From: Hemerocallis citrina
Taxonomy: Eukaryota > Streptophyta > Magnoliopsida > Asparagales > Asphodelaceae
Direction of reading: 5' to 3'
Length of the DNA stretch: 64,000 bases
Assembly (NCBI GenBank): GCA_017893485.1
Contig: CM030366.1
Span: 51,490,565-51,554,564 of the forward strand
The notes under the pieces: model-generated
Told to the model about the DNA's origin: nothing
The model's database searches: none
The model's input: the letters and a program-made list of their open reading frames with translations, nothing else
Position numbers and translations under genes: made by a program
Shown: in pieces, positions 35,145 through 47,246 of the stretch
How the letters are laid out: each line of letters starts with the position of its first letter
How positions within the stretch are numbered: position 1 is the first letter of the stretch

Positions 35145-35152
35145 TATAAATA
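35145..35152 (+). promoter_or_regulatory. TATA box of solo LTR B
   Basis: TATAAATA followed by CCCCC, 605 bp into the LTR. Purine-rich AAGAAAGAAAGG leader sequence follows about 40 bp on. Confidence 0.7.
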
Positions 35153-35809
35153 CCCCCTCCTTCTCCACTTTGTCTCATTTTAGAAAGATCAAAAAGAAAG
35201 AAAGAAAGGAAAGGAAAAGAAAGAGAGAACACCATACTAACTTGAGAGTTTTCTTTGTAGGTTTTCTTAGGAGTTCTTAGAAGCTAAGGGGAAGGAGAAG
35301 GAGCATAGGCTAGTCCTTCCTACAAAAGATTAAGGTGGGGGTTTCTCCTTGCTTGCTTGTTTGTTTGTTTGTTTATTTGTTGTTTATTTGAATGATGTGT
35401 TGATGTTCTTCTTCTTCTTACCCTCCTTGTTTTATTTTCTTTTTGGATGGTTGTTTTTAGTAATATGGTTGAATGGAAACAAGTAGTAGTGCTAAACAAG
35501 CATAAAGATCAAATCTTTATAGTTGTAGTTGTTGTTTGTGTTTGTTATTGGACTAAAATGACATAAGGCATATGGACTTGAACATACAACCATTTTGGGG
35601 TTGTAGGACTTGAATATGGACTTGCACATAAAGCATATGAACATTTTTATACAATCATTTTTGGTTGTAGGACTTGTATTGGACTTGGACTAAAAAATAA
35701 GTATATGGTTGGTTGAACCAAATGAGGGTTCTTACTTTATTTTGTTATTATTATTTTCTTTGATAATCTTAAGTAAAAGAACCTAAAATTAGATGTTAGT
35801 TTTGATTAA

Positions 35810-36075
35810 TGGAAAAGAAACTAACCTAAATCACTAGTTATAGAATAAATAAATAAAAAGATCTTTTCTTTTATAATCACTAGTTGTAGAATAAATAAAA
35901 AAAAATGATCTTTTCTTTTATAATCACTAGTTGTAGAATAAATAAAAAGATCTTTTCTTTTATAATCACTAGTTGTAGAATAAATTAAAAAAAAAGGATC
36001 TTTTCTTTTATAATCACTAGTTGTAGAATAAATAAAAAGATCTCTCCTTTTATAATCACTAGTGATAATAAATCA
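35810..36075. repeat. ~53-57 bp minisatellite in B
   Basis: Five copies of a unit with ATAATCACTAGTTGTAG and AAAAGATCTTTTCTTTT. Each carries the palindrome AAAAGATCTTTT (with mismatches). An AGT-rich repeat with GTTAAAATGAAG follows at 36105-36285. Confidence 0.9.
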
Positions 36076-36339
36076 ACTAATAAAGATTAGTAGACATTTA
36101 AGTAGTAGTAGCATGTTGTTAAAATAAAATAGTAGTAGTATGTTGATTAAAATGAAGTAGTAGTAGTAGTAGATAGTTATGTATTATGTTCTTGATTAAA
36201 ATGAAGTAGTAGTAGTAGTAGATAGTTGTATGCTATGTTCTTGGTTAAAATGAAGTAGTAGTAGTAGTAGATAGTTGTAGATGTTTATTTTATGCTCATA
36301 AAGCAAATACCATGCTAAGATTGTATTAGATTAATTTAT

Positions 36340-37215
36340 TTATGCTTAGAATGTTGTAGGATTCATTCTAAGAATTTCCTACCATGTTTAGATTAACTAA
36401 TGATGCTTAGAATGTTGTAGGATTCATTCTAAAAATACCTACCATGTTAAATTAATTTATTTGTGTTTAGAATGTTGTAGGATTCCTTCTAAAATTATCT
36501 ATCATATGTAGAAATGATATACATATTGTAGGATTTATTCTAAAAATATCTAGTATGTTTAATGATGCTTAGAATGTTGTAGGATTCATTCTAAAAATAC
36601 CTACCATGTTAGATTAATTTATTTGTGCTTAGAATGTTGTAGGATTCATTCTAAAAATACCTACCATGTTAGATTAATTTATTTGTGCTTAGAATGTTGT
36701 AGGATTCCTTCTAAAATTATCTATCATATGTAGAAATGATATACATGTTGTAGGATTTATTCTAAAAATATCTAGCATGTTTAATGATGCTTAGAATGTT
36801 GTAGGATTCATTCTAAAAATACCTACCATGATAGATTAATTTATTTGTTCTTAGAATGTTGTAGGATTCATTCTAAAAATACCTACCATGTTAGATTAAT
36901 TTATTTGTGCTTAGAATGTTGTGGGATTCATTCTAAAAATACCTACCATGTTAGATTAATTTATTTGTGCTTAGAATGTTGTAGGATTCATTCTAAAATT
37001 CCTACCATGCTTAGATTAATTTATTTATGCTTAGAATGTTGTAGGATTCATTCTAAAAATACCTACCATGTTAGATTAATTTATTTGTGCTTAGAATGTT
37101 GTAGGATTCATTCTAAAATTCCTACCATGCTTAGAATAATTTATTTATGCTTAGAATGTTGTAGGATTCATTCTAAAGTTCCTACCATGTTTAGATTAAT
37201 TTATTTAGGCTTAGA
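36340..37215. repeat. 60-bp minisatellite in B
   Basis: About fourteen copies of a unit with GCTTAGAATGTTGTAGGATT, CATTCTAAAAATACCTACCA and TTAGATTAATTTATTTG. The period is near 60 bp in the later half, so a 149-codon frame (36845-37294) stays open by periodicity alone. Confidence 0.92.
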
Positions 37216-38713
37216 ATGTTGTAGGTTGATGCTAAGTACCTATCCATGCTTAGCTTGTTGTAGGATTAATATTGAATTAATCTACCATGCTTAGATTGTT
37301 GTAGGAAAGTATAATCCATGCTTAGAAATGTGTAGGATTGATGTTGAATTACCTACCATGCCTAAGATTGTTGTAGGAATGGTTAAGGTTGTATACCATG
37401 CTAAATTATTAGTACTCATGCTAAGTTGTAGCAATTAACCATGCTTAAAGTAGTAAGAGATATCCATGCTTAAATCTAGTGGCTATTCATGCTTTAACTT
37501 ATAGTGGATTTCTACGTAAGTTGTATCCATACTTGTAGTTAAAGTGTATAGCAAAGAGATTAATCGTGTTGTAGTTATAGTAATAACTATCACGTTGTGG
37601 TTGTAGTATTAACTGTCGCGTTGTAGTTATAGCGTTAGTAAGGAACTATCATGTTATTGTAAATTGTGCTAGTAGAGAACTAGCATGATGTGGATTGTAA
37701 CTAGTGAAGAACAAATCATGTTGTAGTTGCAATATTAAGTTGCGAGGTCATTCTAGTCAATCCCCTAGAAGGAACTCATGTTGAGATTGCTTAGTCGTTC
37801 TAGATTCAAGAGCCATGCATGCTTGAATGGTATATTATAGCTTCATATATAAAAGTTGTTAGGTCGTTTTGGGCTTCGCATTAGTAGAATGCCTGTTTCA
37901 GGCTGTTAGTAGATTTTTCTGTTGCTTCTAATAATAGAAGATCAAGTTTGCTAGTAAGCACGTTTGGTTGCTTCTAGGTTTGATTACCTGTATGGTTGTT
38001 TTTGTATGTAGTCACCTCATACGTAGCTTAATTGGCTCGTATGTAGGTATTGTAGGCTGTGAGTAGATCCGATGAGATCTTGAGAAGTCTAGGTTAAGAC
38101 GGGTTAATTGTGGCACTCTTTAGAAGAGGGACGCGTATGGTGCTTTTCATGCCGAGTTGGAAGCACGGTGCCGTGTCTCACTTGTTTGGTTAGAAGAGGG
38201 ACACATACGGTGCTTTTCATGTCGAGTTGAAAGCACCGTGGTATGTCCCGCTTATTGGTTAAGGGTTAGTGACATCGTTAGGGTAGTAACAGTTACTTAA
38301 CCATTTTTATCTAAAAATTGCCAAAGGGTGAGAGTTGGTGTCAGGGGTGATACCCTATAATCCAACCTCTCCTATAGGCTGACACTAGGTGGTGTTATCG
38401 GGATGTATTCCCCTGTCAAAGGGATACGGGCGGTGCCTTTTCATGACAAGTTGGGAGCACGGGTTTCGTATCTTGATTGTTAATTCTTGAATGTACCATG
38501 ATAAGAACGAGAGGGTTCCTAGGGAAATAGACCCTACGATCCCGGCAGGTTCTATGCCTTCTCATGACAAGTTGAGAGCACGGAAGAAGGTTGGCAAGTA
38601 TCTTGTAGTTCGTGTTGGCTTTTGGTGTGAGGTCCGGTACGCCGGGCAATAGTCACCAGTCATGTAGTATCATGTCAGGAACAGGATGGGTACAAAAGTA
38701 GAATTCATAGCGC

Positions 38714-38974
38714 GGGTTCAAATCCCTATATGGAGAAAACGGCTTGAGATGGGGCGTATGTAGTATGGGATGCATACTGTTCCGGAGACTTGCTGACATT
38801 AGAATAGGAGCATCTTAGCTTAGTTAATATTACATTAGATTCTAGTTATGGCACTCACAAACACTTAAACTACACCGACATAATTATCATGTTTCTGTAT
38901 GTTGTTTTGGGAGATTCGCTGCTAAGTTATCAGCCTTAAAGCGTTAGTGAATACTGACGTCCCCACTTCAATAG
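38714..38974 (+). promoter_or_regulatory. Conserved LTR block set in B
   Basis: GGGTTCAAATCCC (38714-38726), TATGTAGTATGGGATGCAT (38757-38775), GTTAGTGAATACTGAC (38943-38958), then GTCCCCACTTCAATAG with AG at 38973-38974. Confidence 0.8.
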
Positions 38975-39361
38975 GTACTGGATCGCAGAAGTACAGGTGC
39001 GAGATTCAGGAGGACTCAAGGCAAGGAAAGCGAGGAGTCAATATCATGTTTTAGTTTCCGCTGTAATAATTACGTTGATTTTCTATTGTGGGAAAGTACT
39101 CAAGTGAGAGTTACCCAGTGTTGTTCTTCATTCTTTGTACTCTGATGTAAGTTGTTAAAAGTGGTAGCACTTGGGAATGAAAGGGTACTATTGTAACACT
39201 GTCATAATGTATTGCAGTTGGAGGACATTCAGACTTGTAATACATTGGGTGCTGAATAAAAAGTTTTAAATTCTCCTGTTTTTCTGTGTATTGTGACTAA
39301 TTGAAGAAAAGGTCCTGGCTCGTGTCACGGTTTCCCAGTATATGGAAATCGGGGCGCTACA

Positions 39362-40848
39362 ATTATTATTACTACTGTTATTTTATTTTTATTATTATTA
39401 TTATGATTATTGTTATTATTGTTATTATTATTATATTTTGATTGTCTATTTAAAAATCCATTCATATTGTTAATTGTATTTGTAGTTATTTCAAATTATT
39501 TCCATATTGTAGTACGAAATATATTTTTGTTATATAAACCTACTTTTATAGGTTATTTTAATTTCCCTATTGGATTTTAAGCCCAAAACCCTATTCCTTA
39601 TTAGATATCCAATACTCATTACCCGTTTACCTCCCAAACCGTCACCTAAACCCTAACCCAATATTCTACACTATATATACATATCCCTCATCCTGTTATA
39701 TTCCTAACCGTAGCCGCTACTCACCCCTACCCCCATTCTTCTCTCGTCTCCCTCCTCTGATCACTTCGAAGCCCCTCTCCCCCTTCGACGCCCCCTCGCC
39801 CGGCCGAAGCCCAATGCCATCAGCGACGAAAGTCTCGACACCACCCTTCACAGCAGCGCTCCTCCTGCGTTGCGTCGCCTTCAGCCGACGCCAGCCCTCC
39901 TCCTGTCTCCTTTTTCGTTGTCAACAGCCAGAGCAGCAAGTCGACCACCCTCGTGACCTTGATGACTCCAGCAGCACCATCTCCCGATCTCTCTCCTCCC
40001 TTCCCCCATCGCTGCAGCAGCAGACCCCCGCGGCAGCCCCTCTGGTTCCCTTCGATCCTCTCTGCCTCACCCTCGGTGATGCCCTACACTGGTGCTCCCC
40101 CTCCATGTCGCGACCAGCGATAGCTAGTGCAGCCTCGTCCCGGCCTGTGCCTCCTCCAAACCATTGCTCTGCCGTCGCGACCTCAGCAACGCCTCCACGA
40201 TGCAGCAGCTAGTGCCACCCGCCCTCACGACCTCCCTGTATCGCGACCCACCGACAACACGCCTCTTGTGTGCTGTGTCCCTCATCGACATTCGTACCTC
40301 CCTCCTCCCTCCCTGCATCGACCAAAGCTACAGCCAGTGAGCAGTGCCAAACCCCTGCCCTATGCCTTCCACCCACCACCTGCTCGCGCCGCCCTCGTGA
40401 CCCCCAGTCGCGTCGCCTACTCCCGCATCAGCAGTGCTCGCCCTGCCTTCCCTCGTGCATCGCACAACTATCCTTGCCGACAACCCTTCTTCCCTGCGCT
40501 CCTCCCGCCTGCAGCGTCGTCCAGCAGCAGCCCGTTGCTCAGCCACCCACAGCTCCGTCATCCCCTATGCGTCCTCCTCCTATCGCGACCACCTCGGGGC
40601 GCATCAACCGCGCTGCTCAACCCTGACCAGCTGTCAGCCTGCTTCCCTGTGGCATTGTCCCTCTCCCTGAGTCGCTCAGCCATTTGCAACCCCATCCGCC
40701 TGTCCTGCCGCCACCGCCTGCCTCGCGCCGCCCTCGCTGGTGATGCCCCTGTGCGCCACCTCCCGCCGTCGACCGCTATGGTCTGGCCCTAGCCGCTGCC
40801 ACTCCTCCCCTGTTTTTCCCCTGTGTGATCCGACAGTATGCCTCCTTT
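39362..40848 (+). mobile_element. 3' LTR of A, segment 2
   Basis: Resumes A's LTR after B: the ATT repeat, a TATATATAC promoter-like box (39672-39680), then the C-rich leader copy (39770-40830). Matches 28983-30458. It ends at CCTTT (40844-40848), the left target duplication of C. Pro/Ser-rich frames here (39814-40212; 40127-40792) are low-complexity leader. Confidence 0.92.
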
Positions 40849-41517
40849 TGTAATATCCCGATCGGATATTATATTTGTATTATTATTATTTTTAAAATTA
40901 AATTATTTCTTCTGGAAATTTCTTGGTTTTACTAATAAAAACCTATCTGTATATATATACTAGTAAATATATATATGTATTGCATCGGTTTTGTACACTT
41001 GTACAAAATCTTGTAAAATGCGTTTTTTAGAAAATGTCTATAAAATCTCGTGCTGGTATTAAAAATTGTCATTTTATTTTTATTTTCATAATTTAAATAT
41101 TTTAGGTGGATATTACCCGGTTTTGTTAATAAACATTATCTATGTATATATACCAGTCTTTATACATCTGTATTATATCAAATTAATACTGAAATCTTCC
41201 GAGCCGGTAATAAAATTATTTCTTATTATTATTTCTGAATTAAAATATTTTTAGTAGAGATTATTCGTTTTAACGAATAAAAATTATTTGTATAATCAGA
41301 TATATGTACGTATATGTACTGTATCGATTTCATACGTTTGTACGAAATCACGTAGCATGTGATTTTGGGAAAATGTCTATTACTTTTTATCCATCATGAT
41401 GAAATGAAGGGTTAGGATTGGATTAGGGTTTGATTGCAAATTTATTGGGTTTTGATTGCAAATTAAAATTGCAAATAAATCTCAAATTGTTCTCATCCAA
41501 AAAAAGAGAAAGACATG

Positions 41518-41645
41518 TGGCTCTCTCTCTACCACATCTCTCTCTCCCGCTCTCCTACATATTGGCCGGCCCCAACCAAGAGGACAAAAGCCTTCTTTCA
41601 TTTGTTCCTCCATCTCTTCTCTCTCTCTCTCTCTCTCTCGCTCTC
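41518..41645. repeat. CT-rich tract in C 5' LTR
   Basis: CTCTCT runs on the sense strand, interrupted by TATTGGCCGGCCCCAACC. Counterpart at 59790-59905 in the 3' LTR. Position just before the leader suits a pyrimidine-patch core promoter (inference). Confidence 0.75.
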
Positions 41646-42189
41646 TTATACTTCCTTTAATTTGAGAAAAAAAATTGAGAAGAAAAAGAAAAGAACAGAG
41701 AGATCAAATCAATTAGGATTCATGGGTTTCCTTCATGAGAGGATTTCTTGAGGAGCAAGAACAAGGAGCAAGGAGGAGGAGGCAAGCAAGTCATTCCTAC
41801 ACTTTGTTGGGTGGGGGTTTCTCATTCTCATGATTTTTTGTTTGTTTATTATTGTTATTTGTTATTGAGTGAACAAATTGAACTAGATTCATGTGCATAA
41901 TCATGTTATGGACTAGATTAAAGGGGCACATAAAAGTTAAAGTGATAGAACACAAATTAGAGCGATAAAGATTCAATATTTGTTGTTTTAGGGTTGGAAT
42001 TGTTTAACTGTGTTAAAAGAGGAATTTTGACCCCAAATTTATTTTAGAGGTTCTTAGGTGTGTTATTACCATGCTCAATTTTTTATGGATTTTTCTGAGT
42101 TGTTTTGATGGGACAAACGAACATTTCTCCCAAAACAGCGAGTTTCAAGGCTAAAACAGAAAACTCGCTATTTTGGGTTAGTTTTGTAG

Positions 42190-44530
42190 TGTGTTCGAAG
42201 GGCTGGACTTGGAGTTCTTTACGGAATTTGGAGGTGATCAACTAGGAAGTTGTAGTAGACGTTCTCACCTTGTAAATATGTCCTATTTGGTTAGATTCCA
42301 ATAGGCAGAGTAGAAGTTATGGCCTTTACAACTTGCAGCAGCCAGCCTTTAGGCTGAAAAGCTCGCTGTTTAGGTTTTTGACATTTTTGGACCTTTTACT
42401 TAGTGAATTTGGGAAAGTATTCAACTAGAGACTTGTAGCAGAGACTCTCACCTTTCGAAATTGCTCTATTTGTTTAGATTCTGGTAAGCGGAGTAGAAAT
42501 TATGCCTTTTACAAGACACACCAACCAGCTTTGGCTGAAGTGCTCGCTGTTTGAATTGTTCTATGTTTTTTAGCCTCTTACTTGCGGAATCTGAGGAAGT
42601 GACCAACTAGATAGTTGTATTAGAGAATCTCAACTTTCCAAAATTCTCTATTTGGTTAGGTTCCGATAAGCAGATTAGAAGTTATGCCTTTTACAAGACA
42701 CAACAGCCAGCTTTGGTTGAAGTGCTCGCTATTTGACTTGTTCTATGTTTTTGATCCTCTTACTTACGGAATCTAAGGAAGTGACCAACTAGAGAGTTGT
42801 AGTAGAGACTCTCAACTTTCCAATATGCCCTATTTGGTTAGATTTCGATAAGCAGAATAGAAGTTATGCCATTTACAAGATACAGCAGCCAGCTTTGGCT
42901 GAAGTGCTCGCTATTTGACTTGTTCTATGTTTTTGAGCCTCTTACTTGCAGAATCTGAGGAAGTGACCAACTAGAGAGTTGTAGTAGAGACTCACCTTTT
43001 CAAAATATCCTATTTGGTTAAATTCCAATAAGCGGAGTAGAAGTTATGCCTTTTACAGGACACAGTAGCCAGCTTTGGCTGAAGTGCTCGTTGTTTGACT
43101 TGTTCTATGTTTTTGAGCCTTTTACTTGTGGAGTCTGAGGAAGTGACCAACAAGAAAGTTGTTGTAGATGTTCTCACATTTCCAAAATGTCCTATTTGGT
43201 TAGATTCCGTTAAGTGGAGTAGAAGTTATGCCTTTTACAAGACACAGCAGCCAGCTTTGGCTGAAGTGCTCGCTGTTTGACTTGTTCTATGTTTTTGAGC
43301 TTCTTACTTGCGGAGTATGAGGAAGTGACCAACTAGGAAGTTGTAGTAGACGTTCTCATATTTCCAAAATGTCCTAATTGGTTAGATTCCGATAAGCAAA
43401 GTAGAAGTTATGTGCTTTGAAAGTTTTCAGCTTGGCTGTGTTTTTGGTAGTTTGGAATTGTATTCAAGGGGCAGGAATTTGAAATTCTATAAGGAATCTG
43501 AAAAAGTCATCAACTAGAGAGTTGTACTATATGTTTCCACCTTTCTAAATTGTATAATTTGGTTAGATTCCAACAAGTAGAGCAAAAGTTACAAGCTCTC
43601 AAAGTTTCAGCTTTGCTGTAGCTTTGGCTGTCTTTTGTTGTATTTGCGTGTGTTCAAGGGACGGTAGATTGAATTCCATTAGGATCTGGAAAAGTGTTCA
43701 ACCAGGAATTTGTAGTAGATGTTCCTATCTTTTTAAATTGTATTATTTGGTTAGATTCTGACAAGTAGAGCAAAAGTTACAAGCTTTCAAAGTTTCAGCT
43801 TTTTGTTAAGAAATCTGCTTTTTGGTTAATTTTTGCGTGTGTTCAAAGGACGGTGGATTAAGTTCCATATGGAATCTGGAAAAGTGTTCAACTAGAGAGT
43901 TGTAGTATATGTTCCCACATTTCCAGAAAGTATGATTTGGTAAAATTCCGACATGTGTAGCAAAAGTTACGACCATTGCAAGTTTCAAATTTTTTGTCGA
44001 AACCTGTTGTTTTCGTTAACTTTTGCGTATGTTCTAAGGATGGTGGATTGAGTTCCGTAAGGAATCTAGAAAAGTGTTCAACTAGAGAGTTGTAGTATAT
44101 GTTCCCACCTTTCAAGAAAGTATGATTTGCTTAAATCCCGACAAGTAGAGCAAATGTTACAAGCTATAAAAGTTTTAGCTTTTTGTTGAAAATTTGCAGT
44201 TTGGTTAACTGTTTGCGTGTGTTCGATGGGTAGGAATTTGGAATCCCTTACGGAATCTGGAAATGTGTTCAACTAGAGAGTTGTAGTATATGTTCTCACC
44301 TTTCTAAATTGATGATTTGGTTAAATTTCAACAAGTAGAGCAAAAGTTATAAGCTATAGAAGTTTCAGCTTTTAGTTGAAATTTTGCAGATTGGTTAACT
44401 GTTTGCATGTGTTTAGCGGACCGAATTTTGAATTCCTTACGAAATCTGAAAAAGGGTTCAACTAGAGAGTTGTGGAAGATGTTCTTACCTTTCTAAAAAG
44501 TCTAATTTTGTCGAATTTCGATAAGCGTAG
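42190..44530 (+). repeat. ~185-bp tandem array in C 5' LTR, about 13 units
   Basis: The phrase CAACTAGAGAGTTGTAGTA recurs near 42240, 42424, 42605, 42786, 42967, 43147, 43328, 43509, 43698, 43888, 44078, 44268 and 44457, spacings about 181-190 bp. Each unit also has CACCTTTCC, TTTGGTTAGATTCCGA and GTAGAAGTTATG or a variant. The 3' LTR has about nine. Two subfamilies are visible: TAGACGTTCTCACC/GTAGAAGTTATGCC early and TATATGTTCCCACC/CAAAAGTTACAAGC later. Confidence 0.9.
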
Positions 44531-45085
44531 CACTTGTTGCTTCTAGGCTGTCGGAAGGTTTTTATGTTGCTTTTGGGTTTTTTGGGAGTATATCTATTTT
44601 AGACTGTTAGAAGAACATTTTTATCTATAATTTGCCAAAGGGTGAGAGTTGGTGTTAGGGGTGATACCCTATAATCCGACTTCTCCTCTAGGCTGACACT
44701 AGGAGGTGATTTTGGGATGTATTCCTCTGTCAAAGGGATACGGACAGTGCTTTTTCATGACGAGTTAGGAGCACGGGATCCGTATCTTGCCTGTTAATTG
44801 CTGAATGTACCAAGATAAGAACAGGAGGTTTTCCTATGGAAATAGACCCTACGATTCCATCAGGTTCTATGCCTTCTCATGACGAGTTGAGGGCATGGAA
44901 GAAGGTTGATGAGTATCTTGTGGTTCGTGTTGGTTTTTGAGCGAGGTCCGGTTCGCCAGGCAATAGTGAAAATGGGGACACCACTATTGTACTGCAGTAG
45001 CGGAAATAGACCGTACCTATAACCTCATCAATCATATAGTATTGTGTCAGGAACAGGATGTGTACAAAAGTAGAATTCTTGACAT

Positions 45086-45355
45086 GGGTTCAAATTCCTA
45101 TATATGAAGAAACGTCTTGATATGCGGCGTGTGTAGTATGAGCTGCATACTGTTCCAGAGTCTTTCTTGCATTAGAATAAGTGCATCATTGCATTAGTTA
45201 ATCCTACATTAGATTCTAAGTCATAGCATACGCTGACACATCAATTATATATACACGTTTCTCTTTTTATCAATCTGTTTGCTTGAAGTTGAGAATCGCT
45301 GCTAGTCATCACTCTTAAAGAGTCAGTATATGTACTGATATCCCCACTTCAATAG
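45086..45355 (+). promoter_or_regulatory. Conserved LTR block set in C 5' LTR
   Basis: GGGTTCAAATTCC (45086-45098), TGTGTAGTATGAGCTGCAT (45130-45148), GTCAGTATATGTACTGAT (45322-45339), then ATCCCCACTTCAATAG with AG at 45354-45355. Confidence 0.75.
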
Positions 45356-45773
45356 GTACTGGATTGCAGAAGTACAGGTACAGGATTCAGGAGGACTCAA
45401 GGCAAGAGTAGCAAGGAGTCGATTTTATTTAAGTTTTCCGCTGTAATATATGTTGATTACTATTGTTTCTTTTGTAACAAATGTTGTAATTTATTTATTT
45501 ATTGGAAAGCATCCAAGTGAAGTACCAAGTGTTATTCTTTATTCATTGTACTCTGATGTAAATTGTTGAAAGTTATAACACTTGGGATTATAACGGTATT
45601 ATTGTAACACTGTTGTAATGTATTGTAATTTTGTAATATTCGGACTTGTAATACATTTGTGTTGAATAAATTTTTTTAAATTTTCCTGTTTTTATGTGTA
45701 TTGTGGCGAATTGAAGGAAAAGATTTCTGGCTTATGTTACGGTTTCCCAGTGTAAGGAATTCGGGGCGTTACA

Positions 45774-45949
45774 GAGTGGTATCAGAGCCGACTTCAATTT
45801 ACAGTCCAACACAGTTGGAAAATTAAACTTGGATGCATTTTAGGAGTCGAGTTTTAGCTAGTTGTAGACAATTATAATTCTTGTTGTTTCTTTCAACTTT
45901 TGTCTTATAATTTCTCTATATTTGGTTTAATACCCATGTTTATTGCTTT
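45774..45949 (+). mobile_element. C leader with primer binding site
   Basis: TGGTATCAGAGC at 45777-45788 starts the interior, then noncoding leader up to GCTTT (45945-45949), the left target duplication of G. The leader would join directly to the gag start at 57750 without G. Confidence 0.9.
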
Positions 45950-46559
45950 TGTCACGCCCCGCCTCCCAAAAATATGGAATACGAGCATGTGACGAAGCCC
46001 AGCGAATGATCTTAACATCACTCATAAGCTGTAGGATCGACTCAGCATCAGGACAAGAATATAACAAGAGAGAGATACATAACCAAGCATGCATGAATAA
46101 TCCATTAGCAACAGAAATAACTGAAATATAATAAAACATCTGGATCAAGTTAAACTCGGGAACATCAGCCCGTTACAAGTTCTTAAATTTGCAAGAGATA
46201 ATAGTTCAAGAAAGCAAGTAATGCAAGAAGTAAATATTCAAATCAAGTTCTTCTCCACTTGAAGGCTAAAACCTTTGCTCACCAATTCCAGTGGGTAGCT
46301 CGTCTCCAAAGTCTGCTTAATAAATATTAAAAAAAAGGAGAACAGGAAAAAAAACAAGAGAAAATGCCCTTAGTGCAAGCTAGGGCCACAAATAGTAAAA
46401 CGAGTACAAGTATGGGGAATAGGAATCAAGAATGCAACAGGGACATAACAAATAATGGAAGAACCAAGAACTAGCTAACGAGAAGGATAACTCAAGTAAA
46501 TAGACTGGGTAACAAATACTAGTGGTAAAACAAGTAACAAATGAACACATAGAGTATCT

Positions 46560-46870
46560 AACCTCAAGTGATACGCATCTAGTTCAAGTGTCAGGTATCT
46601 AGTCTCAAATCTAGTGTCAAGTTGTCAGGTCTCAAGTATCAGGTTGTCAAGTATCAAGTAGCAAGTTGTCAAGTATCAAGTAACAAGTTGTCAAGTATCA
46701 AGTAACAAGTATCAAGTTCAAGTTTCAGGTTCAAGTCTCACGTATCATGTCATCAAGTATCAATAACAGGTGTCATGTTCAAGTTTCATGTATCAGATAT
46801 CAGGTAACCAGGTAATCAGGTAATAGGATAATCATGTATCAGGATAATCAGGTAACAGGATGATCATGTA
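46560..46870. repeat. CAAGTATCAAGTAACAAG low-complexity tract in G LTR
   Basis: Many partly overlapping copies of AAGTATCAAGTA, CAAGTTGT and ATCAGGTAA variants. The 5' LTR copy is at 54950-55270. Confidence 0.88.
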
Positions 46871-47037
46871 TCAGGTATTAAGTTCAAGTCTTGTGTGATT
46901 ACTATCTAGGTAGCACTTCATGCATCCATACTTTTACTACATGGTTGCTACAGTCAAATCAGTTACGTTTAGACCTAGTAATGGAGTCCATAGGGCGGCA
47001 TACTCAGGTATCAAGTGTCAAGCAAGTGATCAATCAT

Positions 47038-47246
47038 GGACTCTAGAGGTGGCCCCCGTAGACTCTAGAGGTGGCCCCCGTCACCCATGACGTGGCACTT
47101 AGTTCTACGTGGCACTTAGTTCCATGTGATCTCAACTATATATCATGTAATCATATAATGGACTCTAGAGGTGGCCCCCGTAGACTCTAGAGGTGGCCCC
47201 CGTCACCCATGACGTGGCAATTAGTTCTACGTGGCACTTAGTTCCA
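47038..47246. repeat. 122-bp tandem duplication in G LTR
   Basis: The block beginning GACTCTAGAGGTGGCCCCCG is present twice, starts near 47038 and 47160, and each block itself holds the 21-bp phrase twice. The 5' LTR has the same at 55428-55636, so the duplication predates insertion. Confidence 0.92.

Larger units (their letters stand above)
34540..39361 (+). mobile_element. Solo LTR B inside A's 3' LTR
   Basis: A 4,822-bp LTR, TGTAATATCCCGGACGG ... ATCGGGGCGCTACA, flanked by ATTAT at 34535-34539 and 39362-39366. No internal domain. It holds a TATA box (35145-35152), GGTGGGGGTTTCTC (35334-35347), a run of minisatellites (35810-37215) that accounts for much of its length, and the shared block set (38714-38974). 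Starts, ends and blocks resemble C, its closest relative here. Confidence 0.95.
40849..45773 (+). mobile_element. 5' LTR of C
   Basis: 4,925 bp. A CT-rich tract (41518-41645) precedes an A/G-rich leader. GGTGGGGGTTTCTC is at 41810-41823. A ~185-bp tandem array fills 42190-44530, and the shared block set lies at 45086-45355. Noncoding. Confidence 0.94.

Noticed and set aside
36845..37294. 149-codon frame with repeated CLECCRIHSK peptide as a Cys-rich repeat protein
   Set aside because: It is the translation of a 60-bp minisatellite; the frame stays open only because the period is a multiple of three.
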